The notes beneath the pieces were generated by a model. It was not told the DNA's origin. It was given only the letters and a program-made list of their open reading frames with translations, and did no database searches. This document shows positions 8,214-17,834 of a stretch of 64,000 nt of DNA, piece by piece. The translations under genes and the position numbers were made by a program. The DNA lies in contig JBKCTV010000024.1 in assembly GCA_046318595.1 (NCBI GenBank), forward strand, positions 1 to 64,000. Direction: 5' to 3'. Origin of the DNA: DAITMV01 sp046318595 (lineage in GTDB: Bacteria > Pseudomonadota > Gammaproteobacteria > Burkholderiales > Burkholderiaceae_B). Position 1 is the first letter of the stretch; each line of letters begins with the position of its first letter.

Positions 8214-8882
8214 TTACTTGCCAGAAGCACTTCGTGTACCGACTACCTCGATTTCGACACGGCGGTTTTTAGCGCGGCCATCAGAGGATTTGTTGTCGGC
8301 CACTGGCGATTTTTCGCCTTTGCCTTCGGTGTAGACGCGGTTAGGTTCGACGCCTTTGTTGACCAAGTAAGACTTGACGGCTTCCGAACGGCGTAAGGAA
8401 AGTTTCTGGTTGTAGGCATCGCTACCGACCGAGTCGGTGTGGCCGACTGCGATGATGACTTCGAGGTTCAAACCGCCAAGTTTCGAAACCATATCGTCGA
8501 GCTTGGCTTTGCCTTCAGGCTTGAGCGTCGCCTTGTCGAAGTCGAAGAATGCGTCGGCGGCAAAAGTTACTTTTTCGCTGACCGGTGCAACGACAGGCGC
8601 TGGTACGGGCTGAGCGGCTGGCGTAACAGGCGCCTTGGCTGGAACTTGGGCCGGTGCCTGAGCGATCGGTTTGGGGATCAGGTCAGGGTCACATTCGGCA
8701 ATCGCCATCGCTGGGGTCCAGAATGGTGATTTCCAGCAGAGGCCGTATGGGTCTTTCACGACTACGGTGCGGCCGTCGGTGATGTAGCCGCTTTTCGTAG
8801 GATTGTCGGCCAATGCGACGGACGACGTTGCGCCTATGGCCGTAGCGAGCAGGACCTGTACGAGGGTCGACGGTTTTTTCAT
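8214..8882 (-). CDS. ompA: OmpA-family outer-membrane/peptidoglycan-binding protein
   Basis: A 222-residue exported protein with a clear signal peptide (MKKPSTLVQVLLATAIGATSSVALA), a short N-terminal region with two Cys, a Pro/Ala-rich linker (about residues 70-105) and a C-terminal OmpA domain that anchors to peptidoglycan. Conserved elements are FDFDKATLKPEGKAKLDDM, GHTDSVGSDAYNQKLSLRRS and GRAKNRRVEIE; the Asp of TDSVG and the Arg of NRRVEI are the usual diaminopimelate contacts. It lacks an eight-strand barrel, as do many short betaproteobacterial OmpA-like proteins. AAGGAG lies six bases before the ATG. Confidence 0.9.
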   Translation of the reverse strand: MKKPSTLVQVLLATAIGATSSVALADNPTKSGYITDGRTVVVKDPYGLCWKSPFWTPAMAIAECDPDLIPKPIAQAPAQVPAKAPVTPAAQPVPAPVVAPVSEKVTFAADAFFDFDKATLKPEGKAKLDDMVSKLGGLNLEVIIAVGHTDSVGSDAYNQKLSLRRSEAVKSYLVNKGVEPNRVYTEGKGEKSPVADNKSSDGRAKNRRVEIEVVGTRSASGK

Positions 8883-8976
8883 TATTGCTCCTTGAAGATA
8901 GGAATTACTATTAAATTTTTAAGCGGTTATGCGCTGCATCGCAGCATCCCAAGTCGATTTTTGGCTCATTCTCGAC

Positions 8977-10326
8977 TTAATTAGCAAGCGAAATGCCACT
9001 TCCTAATGCTTCTCTGGTTCGAGTCTGCCACAGAGCGTCGCAGTTTCGCAGGATTTCAGTGAGTAAACTGCTCGCTTCAGGCCGAAGTTGTCTCATTTGC
9101 ACAACTTGCTGGCCGGCTACCCAGACATCGCTGACATTTTTTCGATCCCCTACGTATATGAGATGAGAGAGCACGTCCGGCGCGGGCTGGTTGAAACTGT
9201 CCAGCGGTATTTCGATGCAAATCAGGTCCGCCGCGAAGCCGTTACGGACTTGCCCGATCTTGTGTTCTAGTCCCAGCGCGCACGCCGCATCCCGTGTCAA
9301 AGCCGACAGCGTCTGCCGCGCCGAAAAAGCCGTGGCGTCGTTGGCGACCGCTTTCGCCAACAAGGCGGCGAGCCGCGCATCCGCCCAGAGGTCCAGCCGG
9401 TTGTTGCTGGCCGCGCCGTCGGTACCGAGCGCGACGTTGACGCCCTTGGTGCTGGCCTGTGCCACCGGGCTGAAACCGCTGGCGAGTTTGAGGTTCGACG
9501 CGGGGCAGTGAACGATGTTGGCGCCGGCGTGCGCCAGATCGTCGATGTCATCGCCGTTCAGGTGCACGGCGTGCACCGCGATCAGGCGTTCGGTCAGCAA
9601 GCCGAGGCGTTTGAGCCGTGCCAGCGGCCGGCAGCCGTGCCGGGCGATGCCGTCTTCAACTTCGCTGAGGGTTTCGTGCACATGTGTATGGATGGGCAGG
9701 TCGAGCTGCTCGGCCAGGACGGCGATTTCCCGAAAGATTTCATCGCTGACGGTATACGGTGCATGCGGCGCCAACGACCAGTGCACGCGGCTTTCGCCCA
9801 GGGTCAAGTCGCGTGCCGCCAGGCCTTTGTTCAGGTAATCGCGGGCGTCGTTCGCATAGCGGGTCGGAAATTCGAGCACGGTGGCGCCGGCGACTATCCG
9901 GTTGCCCATGGCGAGCGCGGCGCGCACGGCCGCGCCCGGGAAAAAATACATGTCGCTGAACGTCGTGATGCCGCCGAGTAGCATTTCCGCGCAGGCGAGC
10001 ACTGTCCCGTCATACACGAACTGTTCGTCGACCAGTGCGCTTTCCAGGGGCCAGATGCGCTTTTGCAGCCATTCCATCAGCGGTAAATCGTCGCCGACGC
10101 CGCGTAGCAGGTTCATGGCGGCGTGGGCGTGGGCGTTGATCAGGCCGGGCATCAGCACGTGGTCGGGGCGGTCGATTCGCCGAGCGTCGGGATATTGGTG
10201 CAGCAAGTGTTCGCTGCTGCCGATGGCGGCGATTTTTTCGCCGTTTAGCAGCACGGCCATGCCTTCTTGAATATGCACCGGGTCTTGCATGGAAAGTAAC
10301 CAGCGGGGAACGATCAAAGTTTTCAT
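8977..10326 (-). CDS. mtaD: 5-methylthioadenosine/S-adenosylhomocysteine deaminase (TRZ/ATZ-family amidohydrolase)
   Basis: A 449-residue metal-dependent amidohydrolase predicted to deaminate S-adenosylhomocysteine or 5'-methylthioadenosine. The metal ligands are visible in order: [16 protein letters not shown] (HxH), [22 protein letters not shown] and [10 protein letters not shown] (catalytic Asp). [13 protein letters not shown] and [12 protein letters not shown] are the family's substrate-loop motifs. Length is normal. It is divergent from gyrA and upstream of ompA and ubiG, an arrangement I know from other betaproteobacteria. Substrate choice within the TRZ/ATZ family cannot be settled from sequence alone. 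Confidence 0.85.
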   Translation of the reverse strand: MKTLIVPRWLLSMQDPVHIQEGMAVLLNGEKIAAIGSSEHLLHQYPDARRIDRPDHVLMPGLINAHAHAAMNLLRGVGDDLPLMEWLQKRIWPLESALVDEQFVYDGTVLACAEMLLGGITTFSDMYFFPGAAVRAALAMGNRIVAGATVLEFPTRYANDARDYLNKGLAARDLTLGESRVHWSLAPHAPYTVSDEIFREIAVLAEQLDLPIHTHVHETLSEVEDGIARHGCRPLARLKRLGLLTERLIAVHAVHLNGDDIDDLAHAGANIVHCPASNLKLASGFSPVAQASTKGVNVALGTDGAASNNRLDLWADARLAALLAKAVANDATAFSARQTLSALTRDAACALGLEHKIGQVRNGFAADLICIEIPLDSFNQPAPDVLSHLIYVGDRKNVSDVWVAGQQVVQMRQLRPEASSLLTEILRNCDALWQTRTREALGSGISLAN

Positions 10327-10367
10327 GCGCGCAACGATTAACGGTCAAAAACAGAACATATCATCGG

Positions 10368-10398
10368 TTGGAACGAATCGTCTCGCGGCTGATACAAT
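10368..10398 (+). promoter_or_regulatory. Candidate gyrA promoter
   Basis: TTGGAA (10368-10373) and TACAAT (10393-10398) form a sigma-70-like pair with a rather long 19-bp spacer, 38 bp before the gyrA start. Confidence 0.35.
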
Positions 10399-10436
10399 TT
10401 GCGGTTGAGCAAACCGGCCCCACCTCGAGACACACT

Positions 10437-13055
10437 ATGGAATCGTTCGCCAAAGAAACCCTGCCGATCAGCCTGGAAGAGGAGATGCGGCGCTCTTACC
10501 TCGATTACGCGATGAGCGTGATCGTCGGCCGTGCGTTGCCGGATGCGCGCGACGGTTTGAAGCCCGTGCATCGGCGTGTGCTATTCGCGATGCACGAGCT
10601 TAACAACGACTGGAACCGCGCTTACAAAAAGTCGGCGCGTATCGTCGGTGACGTGATCGGTAAATACCATCCGCATGGTGACTCGGCCGTCTACGACACG
10701 ATCGTGCGCATGGCGCAGGACTTCTCGCTGCGCTATATGCTGGTCGACGGCCAGGGCAACTTCGGCTCGATCGACGGCGACAATGCCGCAGCGATGCGCT
10801 ATACCGAGGTGCGGCTGGCGAAAATTGCGCATGAGTTGCTGGCCGACCTCGACAAGGACACGGTCGATTTCGGGCCGAACTACGACGGTAGCGAAAAAGA
10901 ACCGTTGATTTTGCCGGCACGGCTCCCGAATCTGCTGATCAACGGTTCGTCCGGCATCGCCGTCGGGATGGCGACCAATATTCCGCCGCATAATCTGCGC
11001 GAAACCATCGACGCCTGTTTGCACGCGCTCGAGCATCCAGATTGTACGGTCGACGATTTGATCGAAATAATTCCGGCGCCCGACTTTCCCACCGCTGCCA
11101 CGATTTATGGCGTATCGGGCGTACGCGAAGGCTATCGGACAGGGCGGGGGCGCGTGGTCATGCGCGCCAAAACGCATTTCGAGGACATCGACCGTGGTCA
11201 GCGCCAGTCGATCATCGTCGACGAGCTGCCTTACCAGGTCAACAAGAAAAGTCTGCTTGAGCGCATCGCCGAACTGGTCAACGAAAAGCGCCTGGAAGGT
11301 ATTTCCGACATTCGCGACGAGTCTGACAAAGATGGCATCCGGGTGGTCGTTGAGCTCAAGCGCGGCGAGGTGCCCGAGGTCGTGCTGAACAATTTATACA
11401 AGAACACCCAGTTGCAGGATACGTTCGGTATCAATATGGTGTCGCTGGTCGATGGTCAGCCGCGCTTGCTGAACCTCAAGCAGATGGTGCAGTATTTTCT
11501 GGATCATCGCCGCGAAGTCATCACGCGCCGCACGGTCTACGAGCTGCGCAAGGCGCGCGACCGTGGCCATGTCCTGGAAGGCCTGGCCGTGGCCTTGGCC
11601 AACATCGACGACTTCATTGCGATCATCAAGGCGGCGCCGACGCCGCCCGTGGCACGCGCCGAGTTGATGGCGCGAAGTTGGGACTCGTCGGTGGTGCGTG
11701 CGATGCTGGCGCGTGCGGACAGCGAAGCGCTGGGCGGCATGGAGGCGTTCCGGCCGGAGGGTCTAAGCGTCCAGTTCGGTATGCAGGTAAACGGTCTCTA
11801 CCGGCTCTCGGAGGTCCAGGCGCAGGAAATTCTGAACATGCGTTTGCAGCGCCTGACCGGACTGGAGCAGGATAAGATCGTCGCGGAATATCATGAGGTC
11901 ATGAGCCAGATCGCCGACTTGTTGGATATTCTGAGTAAACCCGAGCGGATCAACGTCATCATCGCCGCCGAGTTGAGCGAGATTCGCGCGGCCTTCGGCG
12001 ACGACCGCCGTTCCGTCATCGAATACAACGCGACCGAACTGGAAACCGAAGATCTGATCACGCCCCAGGACATGGTCGTGACGATTTCGCATACGGGTTA
12101 TGTGAAGAGCCAGCCCCTGTCCGAGTACCGCGCGCAGCGGCGTGGCGGGCGCGGTAAACAGGCTGCTTCGACCAAAGAGGACGACTGGATCGACCAGCTC
12201 TTCATCGCCAATACGCATGATACGCTGCTGTGTTTCTCCAACCGCGGTCGCGTGTACTGGCTGAAAGTCTGGGAAGTGCCGCAGGGGTCGCGGACCTCGC
12301 GCGGCCGGCCGATCATCAATATGTTCCCCCTGCTGGACGGCGAAAAAATCACCGTCGTGCTCTCCACCAAAACCTTCGAAGAAAATAAATTCGTGTTCAT
12401 GGCAACCAGCCTGGGGACGGTTAAGAAAACCTCGTTGAAAGATTTTTCGCGCCCGATGAAACGCGGCATCATCGCTGTCAATCTCGATGACGGCGATTTT
12501 TTGATCGGCGCGGCCATCACCGAAGGCAGGCACGATGTGATGTTGTTCTCGGATGCGGGAAAAGCTGTTCGGTTCGACGAGAACGACGTGCGCGGCATGG
12601 GTCGCGAGGCGCGTGGCGTGCGCGGCATGTGGCTCGACGAGAGTCAGCGCGTGATCGCGATGCTGGTGGCCGAGAGCGAAGTGCAGAGCGTGTTGACTGC
12701 AACCGAAAACGGTTTCGGCAAACGCACGCCGATCGCCGAGTACACGCGGCATGGCCGTGGCACCAAGGGCATGATTGCGATTCAAACGTCCGAGCGCAAC
12801 GGCAAGGTGGTGGCTGCCGTGCTGGTCGAGCCGAGCGACGAAATCATGTTGATCACGACGGGCGGCGTGCTGGTTCGTACGCGCGTGTCCGAGATTCGAG
12901 AAATGGGCCGCGCCACGCAGGGTGTGACGCTCATCAGTGTCGGCGAAGGCACGCGCCTGAGCGGTTTGCAGCGTGTTCTGGAGAGTGAGGACGATGTCGT
13001 CTTGACCGACCGCTTGGCGAACGAGGCAACGGGGAGCGCGGAGCCAGACGCGTGA
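10437..13055 (+). CDS. gyrA: DNA gyrase subunit A
   Basis: An 872-residue type II topoisomerase subunit that cuts and rejoins DNA and, with GyrB, introduces negative supercoils. The start [26 protein letters not shown] is the family N-terminus; an in-frame upstream extension lacks conservation. The catalytic Tyr is in [10 protein letters not shown]. The quinolone-resistance region reads [10 protein letters not shown], with Ser83 and Asp87 in E. coli numbering, so no classic resistance substitution is present. The C-terminal beta-pinwheel carries the QRRGGRGKQ GyrA-box. Its stop overlaps the serC GTG start, making it first gene of a long aromatic/serine operon. Confidence 0.97.
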   Translation: MESFAKETLPISLEEEMRRSYLDYAMSVIVGRALPDARDGLKPVHRRVLFAMHELNNDWNRAYKKSARIVGDVIGKYHPHGDSAVYDTIVRMAQDFSLRYMLVDGQGNFGSIDGDNAAAMRYTEVRLAKIAHELLADLDKDTVDFGPNYDGSEKEPLILPARLPNLLINGSSGIAVGMATNIPPHNLRETIDACLHALEHPDCTVDDLIEIIPAPDFPTAATIYGVSGVREGYRTGRGRVVMRAKTHFEDIDRGQRQSIIVDELPYQVNKKSLLERIAELVNEKRLEGISDIRDESDKDGIRVVVELKRGEVPEVVLNNLYKNTQLQDTFGINMVSLVDGQPRLLNLKQMVQYFLDHRREVITRRTVYELRKARDRGHVLEGLAVALANIDDFIAIIKAAPTPPVARAELMARSWDSSVVRAMLARADSEALGGMEAFRPEGLSVQFGMQVNGLYRLSEVQAQEILNMRLQRLTGLEQDKIVAEYHEVMSQIADLLDILSKPERINVIIAAELSEIRAAFGDDRRSVIEYNATELETEDLITPQDMVVTISHTGYVKSQPLSEYRAQRRGGRGKQAASTKEDDWIDQLFIANTHDTLLCFSNRGRVYWLKVWEVPQGSRTSRGRPIINMFPLLDGEKITVVLSTKTFEENKFVFMATSLGTVKKTSLKDFSRPMKRGIIAVNLDDGDFLIGAAITEGRHDVMLFSDAGKAVRFDENDVRGMGREARGVRGMWLDESQRVIAMLVAESEVQSVLTATENGFGKRTPIAEYTRHGRGTKGMIAIQTSERNGKVVAAVLVEPSDEIMLITTGGVLVRTRVSEIREMGRATQGVTLISVGEGTRLSGLQRVLESEDDVVLTDRLANEATGSAEPDA

Positions 13056-14170
13056 GTCCGCCGACCGTCTGGAATTTCTCGGCCGGTCCGGCCATGCTGC
13101 CGCAGTCGGTCTTGGAAGAGGCCGCCGCCGAGATGCTCGACTGGCGCGGCTGCGGCATGTCGGTGATGGAAATGAGCCATCGCGGCCCAGAGTTCACGCA
13201 GATCATCGAGACGGCCGAAGCCGATCTGCGCGGCTTGCTGGCTATTCCGGATGACTATCGGGTGCTGTTCATGCAGGGCGGTGGCGTTGCGGAAAACGCC
13301 ATCGTGCCCTTGAATCTGATGCGCGGCTTTACGCGGGCCGCTTTTGTCGATACCGGTATCTGGGCGGGCAAAACCATTCGCGAGTTTGGCAAATACGGTA
13401 ACGTGCATGTGGCTGCAACCGCCAGCCAGGCATGTGAACTCGACGGACGCGTTTATCAGCCGTATGCCTACATTCCGCCAGAAAGCGCGTGGGATGTGCC
13501 GGCCGAGGCGGCCTACTTGCATATCTGTCTGAACGAAACGATTGGTGGCGTGGCGTTTGCCGAGCCGCCCGCACGTGATTTTGGCGTGCCGCTGGTGGCC
13601 GACGTATCCTCGACGATATTGTCGCGGCCGCTTGACGTCAGCCGCTTCGGTCTGTTGTATGGCGGCGCGCAGAAAAACATCGGTCCAGCCGGCTTGACGC
13701 TCGTGATCGTGCACGACAGCCTGCTCGACCGCGCCTTGGATGTTTGCCCATCGGCTTTCAACTACCGCACGGTCGCCGACAACGGTTCGATGTACAACAC
13801 GCCGCCGACCTATGCGATTTATATTGCCGGGCTGGTCTTCCAATGGCTTAAGCGGCAGGGCGGTCTGACGGCGATCCGGGCGCTCAATCAGGCTAAGGCG
13901 CGGCTGCTGTACGACACGCTCGACGCCAGCGATTTTTACGCCAACCCTATCGTTCCCGCCCATCGCTCGACGATGAACGTGCCGTTTCGGCTGCGCGACG
14001 AATCTTTGAATGAGCTGTTCCTGACGCGTGCGCAGCAGCGTGGCTTGTTGCAGTTGAAGGGACATAAGTCGGTTGGTGGCATGCGCGCGTCGATTTACAA
14101 CGCTATGCCGCTGGCGGGCGTGCAGGCGCTGGTTGAGCATCTATGTGATTTCGAAAAGGACTTCGGCTGA
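13052..14170 (+). CDS. serC: Phosphoserine aminotransferase
   Basis: A 372-residue fold-type I PLP aminotransferase that makes 3-phosphoserine from 3-phosphohydroxypyruvate for serine synthesis and also acts in pyridoxal phosphate synthesis. It opens with the hallmark [17 protein letters not shown] and [12 protein letters not shown]. The PLP Lys lies in [12 protein letters not shown]. The GTG start overlaps the gyrA stop (GTGA), and its own TGA shares a base with the pheA ATG. This tight order gyrA-serC-pheA is common in betaproteobacteria. Confidence 0.96.
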   Translation: MSPPTVWNFSAGPAMLPQSVLEEAAAEMLDWRGCGMSVMEMSHRGPEFTQIIETAEADLRGLLAIPDDYRVLFMQGGGVAENAIVPLNLMRGFTRAAFVDTGIWAGKTIREFGKYGNVHVAATASQACELDGRVYQPYAYIPPESAWDVPAEAAYLHICLNETIGGVAFAEPPARDFGVPLVADVSSTILSRPLDVSRFGLLYGGAQKNIGPAGLTLVIVHDSLLDRALDVCPSAFNYRTVADNGSMYNTPPTYAIYIAGLVFQWLKRQGGLTAIRALNQAKARLLYDTLDASDFYANPIVPAHRSTMNVPFRLRDESLNELFLTRAQQRGLLQLKGHKSVGGMRASIYNAMPLAGVQALVEHLCDFEKDFG

Positions 14171-15255
14171 TGGCCGTCAACGATTCCAGCGATGCCTTGC
14201 GGCCGCTGCGTGACCAGATCGATACCCTCGATGGTCGGATTCTCGATTGCCTGAACGAGCGTGCCCGTCTGGCGCAGCAAATCGGCGCCTTGAAAGCACG
14301 GTCCGATGCCCCAGTCATGCGGCCTGAACGCGAAGCGCAGGTGATCGATCGTCTGCAAAAAGCCAATCCGGGGCCGCTGGGTAAGTCGGAAATCTCTTGC
14401 ATTTTCCGCGAAGTCATGTCGGCCTGCCGTGCCCTCGAGCATCGGCTGCGCGTAGCGTTTCTGGGGCCGCAGGGTACATTCAGCGAGCAGGCGGTTTGGG
14501 CGCATTTCGGGCACTCGATTGATGCCGTGGCGGTCGATTGCATCGACGAGGTGTTTCGGCGGGTTGAGGCGGGGCAGTGCGAGTTTGGTGTGGTGCCGGT
14601 CGAAAATTCCACAGAGGGCTCGGTGTCTTACACGCTGGATGCGCTGTTGAACACCAGCCTGAAAATCAGCGGCGAAGTGTCTTTGACTATCGTTCATCAT
14701 TTGTTGGCTGCCCAGGAAGCGAGGGTTGCCACGGTCCGCGAGGTTTGCGCCCATCCGCAGGCCCTTGCCCAATGCAAAGGCTGGCTGCAGTCGAACCTGC
14801 CCGGCGTGACGATGCGCGCGGTATCGAGCAATGCCGAGGGCGCACGCCTGGCCGGGCAGGATGCCACGCTGGCGGCGATCGCCGGGCAGGCGGCCCGCGA
14901 CCATTACGGTTTGCAGGCGCTAGCTGAAGGCATTCAGGACAATGTACACAACCGCACGCGCTTCCTGGTCATCGGCGCGGCCGATTCGGCCGCCAGCGGT
15001 CGCGATCTCACCAGTGTCGTGCTGGCAGTCGCCAACCGGCCGGGGGCGGTGTATCGCATGCTCGAACCGCTCGACCGGCATGGTGTGTCGATGACGCGCT
15101 TCGAATCGCGCCCGGCCCGGAACGGTCGTTGGGAATATTATTTTTATATCGATATGCTGGGGCATCGCACCGACCCGGCCGTTGCCGCTGTTTTGCAGGA
15201 GCTGCAGGACAACGCGCTGTTTTTCCGTCACCTCGGATCTTTTCCAAGCTTATGA
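14170..15255 (+). CDS. pheA: Bifunctional chorismate mutase / prephenate dehydratase
   Basis: A 361-residue P-protein. Residues 1-95 are an AroQ chorismate mutase (LRDQIDTLDGRILDCLNERARLAQQIGALK), residues 95-275 the prephenate dehydratase (FLGPQGTFSEQA, VPVENSTEGSV, HNRTRFLVI), and the C-terminus is an ACT domain (VLAVANRPGAVYRMLEPL, SRPARNGRWEYYFYID) that normally binds phenylalanine for feedback inhibition. The retained ESRP motif argues for intact feedback control. It overlaps serC by one base and hisC by an ATGA. Confidence 0.96.
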   Translation: MAVNDSSDALRPLRDQIDTLDGRILDCLNERARLAQQIGALKARSDAPVMRPEREAQVIDRLQKANPGPLGKSEISCIFREVMSACRALEHRLRVAFLGPQGTFSEQAVWAHFGHSIDAVAVDCIDEVFRRVEAGQCEFGVVPVENSTEGSVSYTLDALLNTSLKISGEVSLTIVHHLLAAQEARVATVREVCAHPQALAQCKGWLQSNLPGVTMRAVSSNAEGARLAGQDATLAAIAGQAARDHYGLQALAEGIQDNVHNRTRFLVIGAADSAASGRDLTSVVLAVANRPGAVYRMLEPLDRHGVSMTRFESRPARNGRWEYYFYIDMLGHRTDPAVAAVLQELQDNALFFRHLGSFPSL

Positions 15256-16409
15256 ATATTCAAACGCACGTTCCCGCCCACATTCGCGCGATTGCGCCTT
15301 ACCAAGCCGGCAAGCCGATCGCCGAGCTGGCGCGCGAGTACGGGTTGGAGCAGTCGGCGATCATCAAGCTGGCGTCGAACGAAAACCCTTTGGGAATGAG
15401 TCCGAAAGCGCTGCAAGCGCTACAGTCGGTCGGTGATGGGTTGGGTCACGGTTTGGGCCATGAGCTGGGCCGCTACCCGGACGCGAATGGCTTCTACTTG
15501 AAGGCGGCACTCGCCCGGAAATACGCCGTGCCCACCGACTGGCTGACGCTGGGCAACGGTTCGAACGACATCCTCGAGCTGGCGGCGCTGGCGTTTTTGA
15601 CGCCAGGGGTGAACGCGCTTTATTCCGACCATGCATTTGCCGTATATGCGCTCGCGACGCAGGCCCGTGGGGCAGGTGCCGTGGTCGTGCCTGCGCGCGC
15701 GCTGGGACACGATCTGCCCGCCATGCTCGCTGGCATCGATGGTCAGGTGCGGCTGGTGTTCATCGCCAATCCGAACAACCCGACCGGCACTTTGCTCGGT
15801 GGAGCGGCCATCGCCGATTTTCTGGCGGGGGTGCCCGAGGACGTGGTGGTGGTGCTCGACGAGGCCTATAACGAATATTTGGCGCCAGAACAGCGTTACG
15901 ACGCAATCGAGTTCGTGCGGCGGCATCCGAACCTGCTGCTGTCGCGCAGCTTTTCCAAAGCGTATGGGCTCGCAGGGTTGCGGGTCGGTTACGGCGTGGC
16001 GCAACCCGGCCTGACCGAGCTGTTGAACCGTGTCCGACAACCCTTCAACGTCAATACTCTGGCGCAGGCTGCGGCTGCGGCCGCCTTGTTCGACGACGCA
16101 TTTTTACGCCAGACCTACGATTTGAACCAGACGGGTTTGCGTCTGCTGGAAGCCGGCTTTCGCGCGTTGCAGCTTGAGTTCGTGCCATCGGCAGGTAATT
16201 TCGTGCTGGTCAAAGTCGGCAATACGCCGGACGCCGGGCAACGGGTTTTCGTCGAACTGCTCAGGCGCGGCATCATCGTCCGGCCGGTCGGTAACTATGG
16301 CTTGCCGCAATGGCTGCGCGTCAGCGTTGGCCTGCCCGCGGAAAACGCGGCTTTCCTGGCGGCCTTGCCGCTGGCTTTGCAGCAGGCCCGAAACCCTGCG
16401 GTGGCTTGA
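15252..16409 (+). CDS. hisC: Histidinol-phosphate aminotransferase
   Basis: A 385-residue PLP aminotransferase. SNENPLGMSPKAL, NPNNPTGTLLG, DEAYNEY and SFSKAYGLAGLRVGYG (PLP Lys) are the HisC landmarks. The ATG overlapping the pheA stop gives the conserved N-terminus PAHIRAIAPYQAGKPI; the longer frame upstream is inside pheA. Placed between pheA and tyrA it may serve aromatic amino-acid transamination as well as histidine synthesis, as proposed for HisC2 copies elsewhere; whether a second hisC exists cannot be seen here. Confidence 0.93.
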   Translation: MNIQTHVPAHIRAIAPYQAGKPIAELAREYGLEQSAIIKLASNENPLGMSPKALQALQSVGDGLGHGLGHELGRYPDANGFYLKAALARKYAVPTDWLTLGNGSNDILELAALAFLTPGVNALYSDHAFAVYALATQARGAGAVVVPARALGHDLPAMLAGIDGQVRLVFIANPNNPTGTLLGGAAIADFLAGVPEDVVVVLDEAYNEYLAPEQRYDAIEFVRRHPNLLLSRSFSKAYGLAGLRVGYGVAQPGLTELLNRVRQPFNVNTLAQAAAAAALFDDAFLRQTYDLNQTGLRLLEAGFRALQLEFVPSAGNFVLVKVGNTPDAGQRVFVELLRRGIIVRPVGNYGLPQWLRVSVGLPAENAAFLAALPLALQQARNPAVA

Positions 16410-16414
16410 AGCCT

Positions 16415-17374
16415 ATGACAACTGTGCCAACGGAGTTTGTGGAGTTCGTACCCTTTCGGCGGCTGGCCATCATCGGCACGGGCCTGATGGGCGGCTCGCT
16501 CGCCTTGGCTGCCAAGCAACAAGGTCTGGCTTTGCACACCGTCGGCTATTCACGGCATTTTGCGACCGCGGAGCAGGCGGAGGCTTTTGGTGTCATTGAT
16601 CAGGCCTGCGACCGTTTATCGGATGCGGTGGACGGCGCCGACGCCATTTATCTGGCCGTGCCCGGCGGGCAACTGCCCGCCCTTCTGGAAACGCTGGCGC
16701 CGCTCGTGCGGGCGCTCCCGGATGGCACTTGGCCGATCGTTTGGGACGCGGGCAGCACCAAACAGAACGTGGTCTCCGGCCTGGTTGCGCTGCGCGACCG
16801 TTTCCCTGAATTCGTCAGCCATTGTGTGTTGTGTCATCCGATTGCCGGCTCGGAGCGCCGTGGGCCGAGCGCCGCGCAGGTCGATTTGTATGCCGGTAAA
16901 ACCGTCGTGCTCTGTCGTGGCGAATCAACCGATCCTCTGGCGCATGCGAGGGTCGAAAGCTTCTGGACGATGCTCGGCGCGCGTGTCAAAACCATGCCGG
17001 CTGACCGGCACGACGCCTTTTTTGCTGCTGCCAGTCATTTGCCGCATTGGTTGGCGTTTGCTTATGTCGCGGCCTTGCTGGATCAGCCGGACGGCGCGGT
17101 GGCCATGGCCGAAGGCGGCGCCGGATTTCGCGATTTCACGCGGATTGCGGCCAGTTCGCCGGAGATGTGGTGCGATATCTTTTTGGACAATCGGGAAAAT
17201 ATGCTAGCGCGGCTGGCGGCGGTCGATGCCAGGCTGCTGGCGATGAGAGCTGCGTTGCAAAATAAAGACCGGGCGGCGCTGACCGATGTTCTGGTTCGGG
17301 CCGCCCAGTTTCGGGAAAGCTGGTCGCCGCATTCTACGGCTGGCGACTGCGCTGCTGAAGTCAATGCCGAATGA
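16415..17374 (+). CDS. tyrA: Prephenate dehydrogenase
   Basis: A 319-residue enzyme converting prephenate to 4-hydroxyphenylpyruvate for tyrosine synthesis. The Rossmann motif AIIGTGLMGGSLALAAK comes first, then VWDAGSTKQNVV, HPIAGSERRGPSAAQ and SHLPHWLAFAY with the catalytic His. MTTVPTEF is used as start, five bases after hisC; the longer frame runs inside hisC. There is no fused AroA domain. The 3' end overlaps by 14 bp an antisense gene. Confidence 0.93.
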   Translation: MTTVPTEFVEFVPFRRLAIIGTGLMGGSLALAAKQQGLALHTVGYSRHFATAEQAEAFGVIDQACDRLSDAVDGADAIYLAVPGGQLPALLETLAPLVRALPDGTWPIVWDAGSTKQNVVSGLVALRDRFPEFVSHCVLCHPIAGSERRGPSAAQVDLYAGKTVVLCRGESTDPLAHARVESFWTMLGARVKTMPADRHDAFFAAASHLPHWLAFAYVAALLDQPDGAVAMAEGGAGFRDFTRIAASSPEMWCDIFLDNRENMLARLAAVDARLLAMRAALQNKDRAALTDVLVRAAQFRESWSPHSTAGDCAAEVNAE

Positions 17375-17729
17375 ACAGCTTCACCGACTCGGTGCTCGAC
17401 TGCAGCCAGGCCCGGAGCACCTGCAATTCCATCTTGATCAGCGGCGTTTTTTCGTTGCTGAAGGCGTAGGTCATCGCCTCGATGTCGACCAACAAGCGTG
17501 ACAACGCGTTCGCATTGGCCGCCTGATGCCACTCGCGGGCGATCCTGTTGATCAGATCCGGGCGGATCAAAGCGGTCGTGCCCGGTACATAGTCGAAGGG
17601 CAGCGACAATAAAAACTTCTCGGCCTCGAGCGTCAACAGCCCGTCGGCTGACGATTCGAGCCAAGTGTCCTCGGGGCCCGAAGCGCGTTGTTCCCTGAAA
17701 GTGTCGTCATTTTTATAAAGCTCGAACAT
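17361..17729 (-). CDS. Orphan hypothetical protein antisense between tyrA and aroA (122 aa)
   Basis: I do not recognise this protein. It fills the 460-bp gap between tyrA and aroA on the opposite strand and overlaps the tyrA end by 14 bp. MFELYKNDDTFREQR has GGAA about nine bases before its ATG; a longer frame to 17819 lacks a good site. The product has ordinary amino-acid composition, a Leu-rich helix (LEAEKFLLSLP), then predicted helices (INRIAREWHQAANANALSRLLVDIEAMTY) and no signal peptide. The homologous position is usually empty in related operons, so this looks like an inserted or lineage-specific gene. Confidence 0.55.
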   Translation of the reverse strand: MFELYKNDDTFREQRASGPEDTWLESSADGLLTLEAEKFLLSLPFDYVPGTTALIRPDLINRIAREWHQAANANALSRLLVDIEAMTYAFSNEKTPLIKMELQVLRAWLQSSTESVKLFIRH

Positions 17730-17834
17730 GGCTTTTTCCGCGAAGTGGTGAACGTAAAGACTTATAATCGCGCTCTGGCCGCCGCTCCGCTTCCCCGAGA
17801 TAGGTGTGGCTAACCTCAACGAACGAGTAATCTA

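Noticed and set aside
10683..10697. Possible quinolone-resistance substitutions in GyrA
   Set aside because: Positions corresponding to Ser83 and Asp87 are unchanged.
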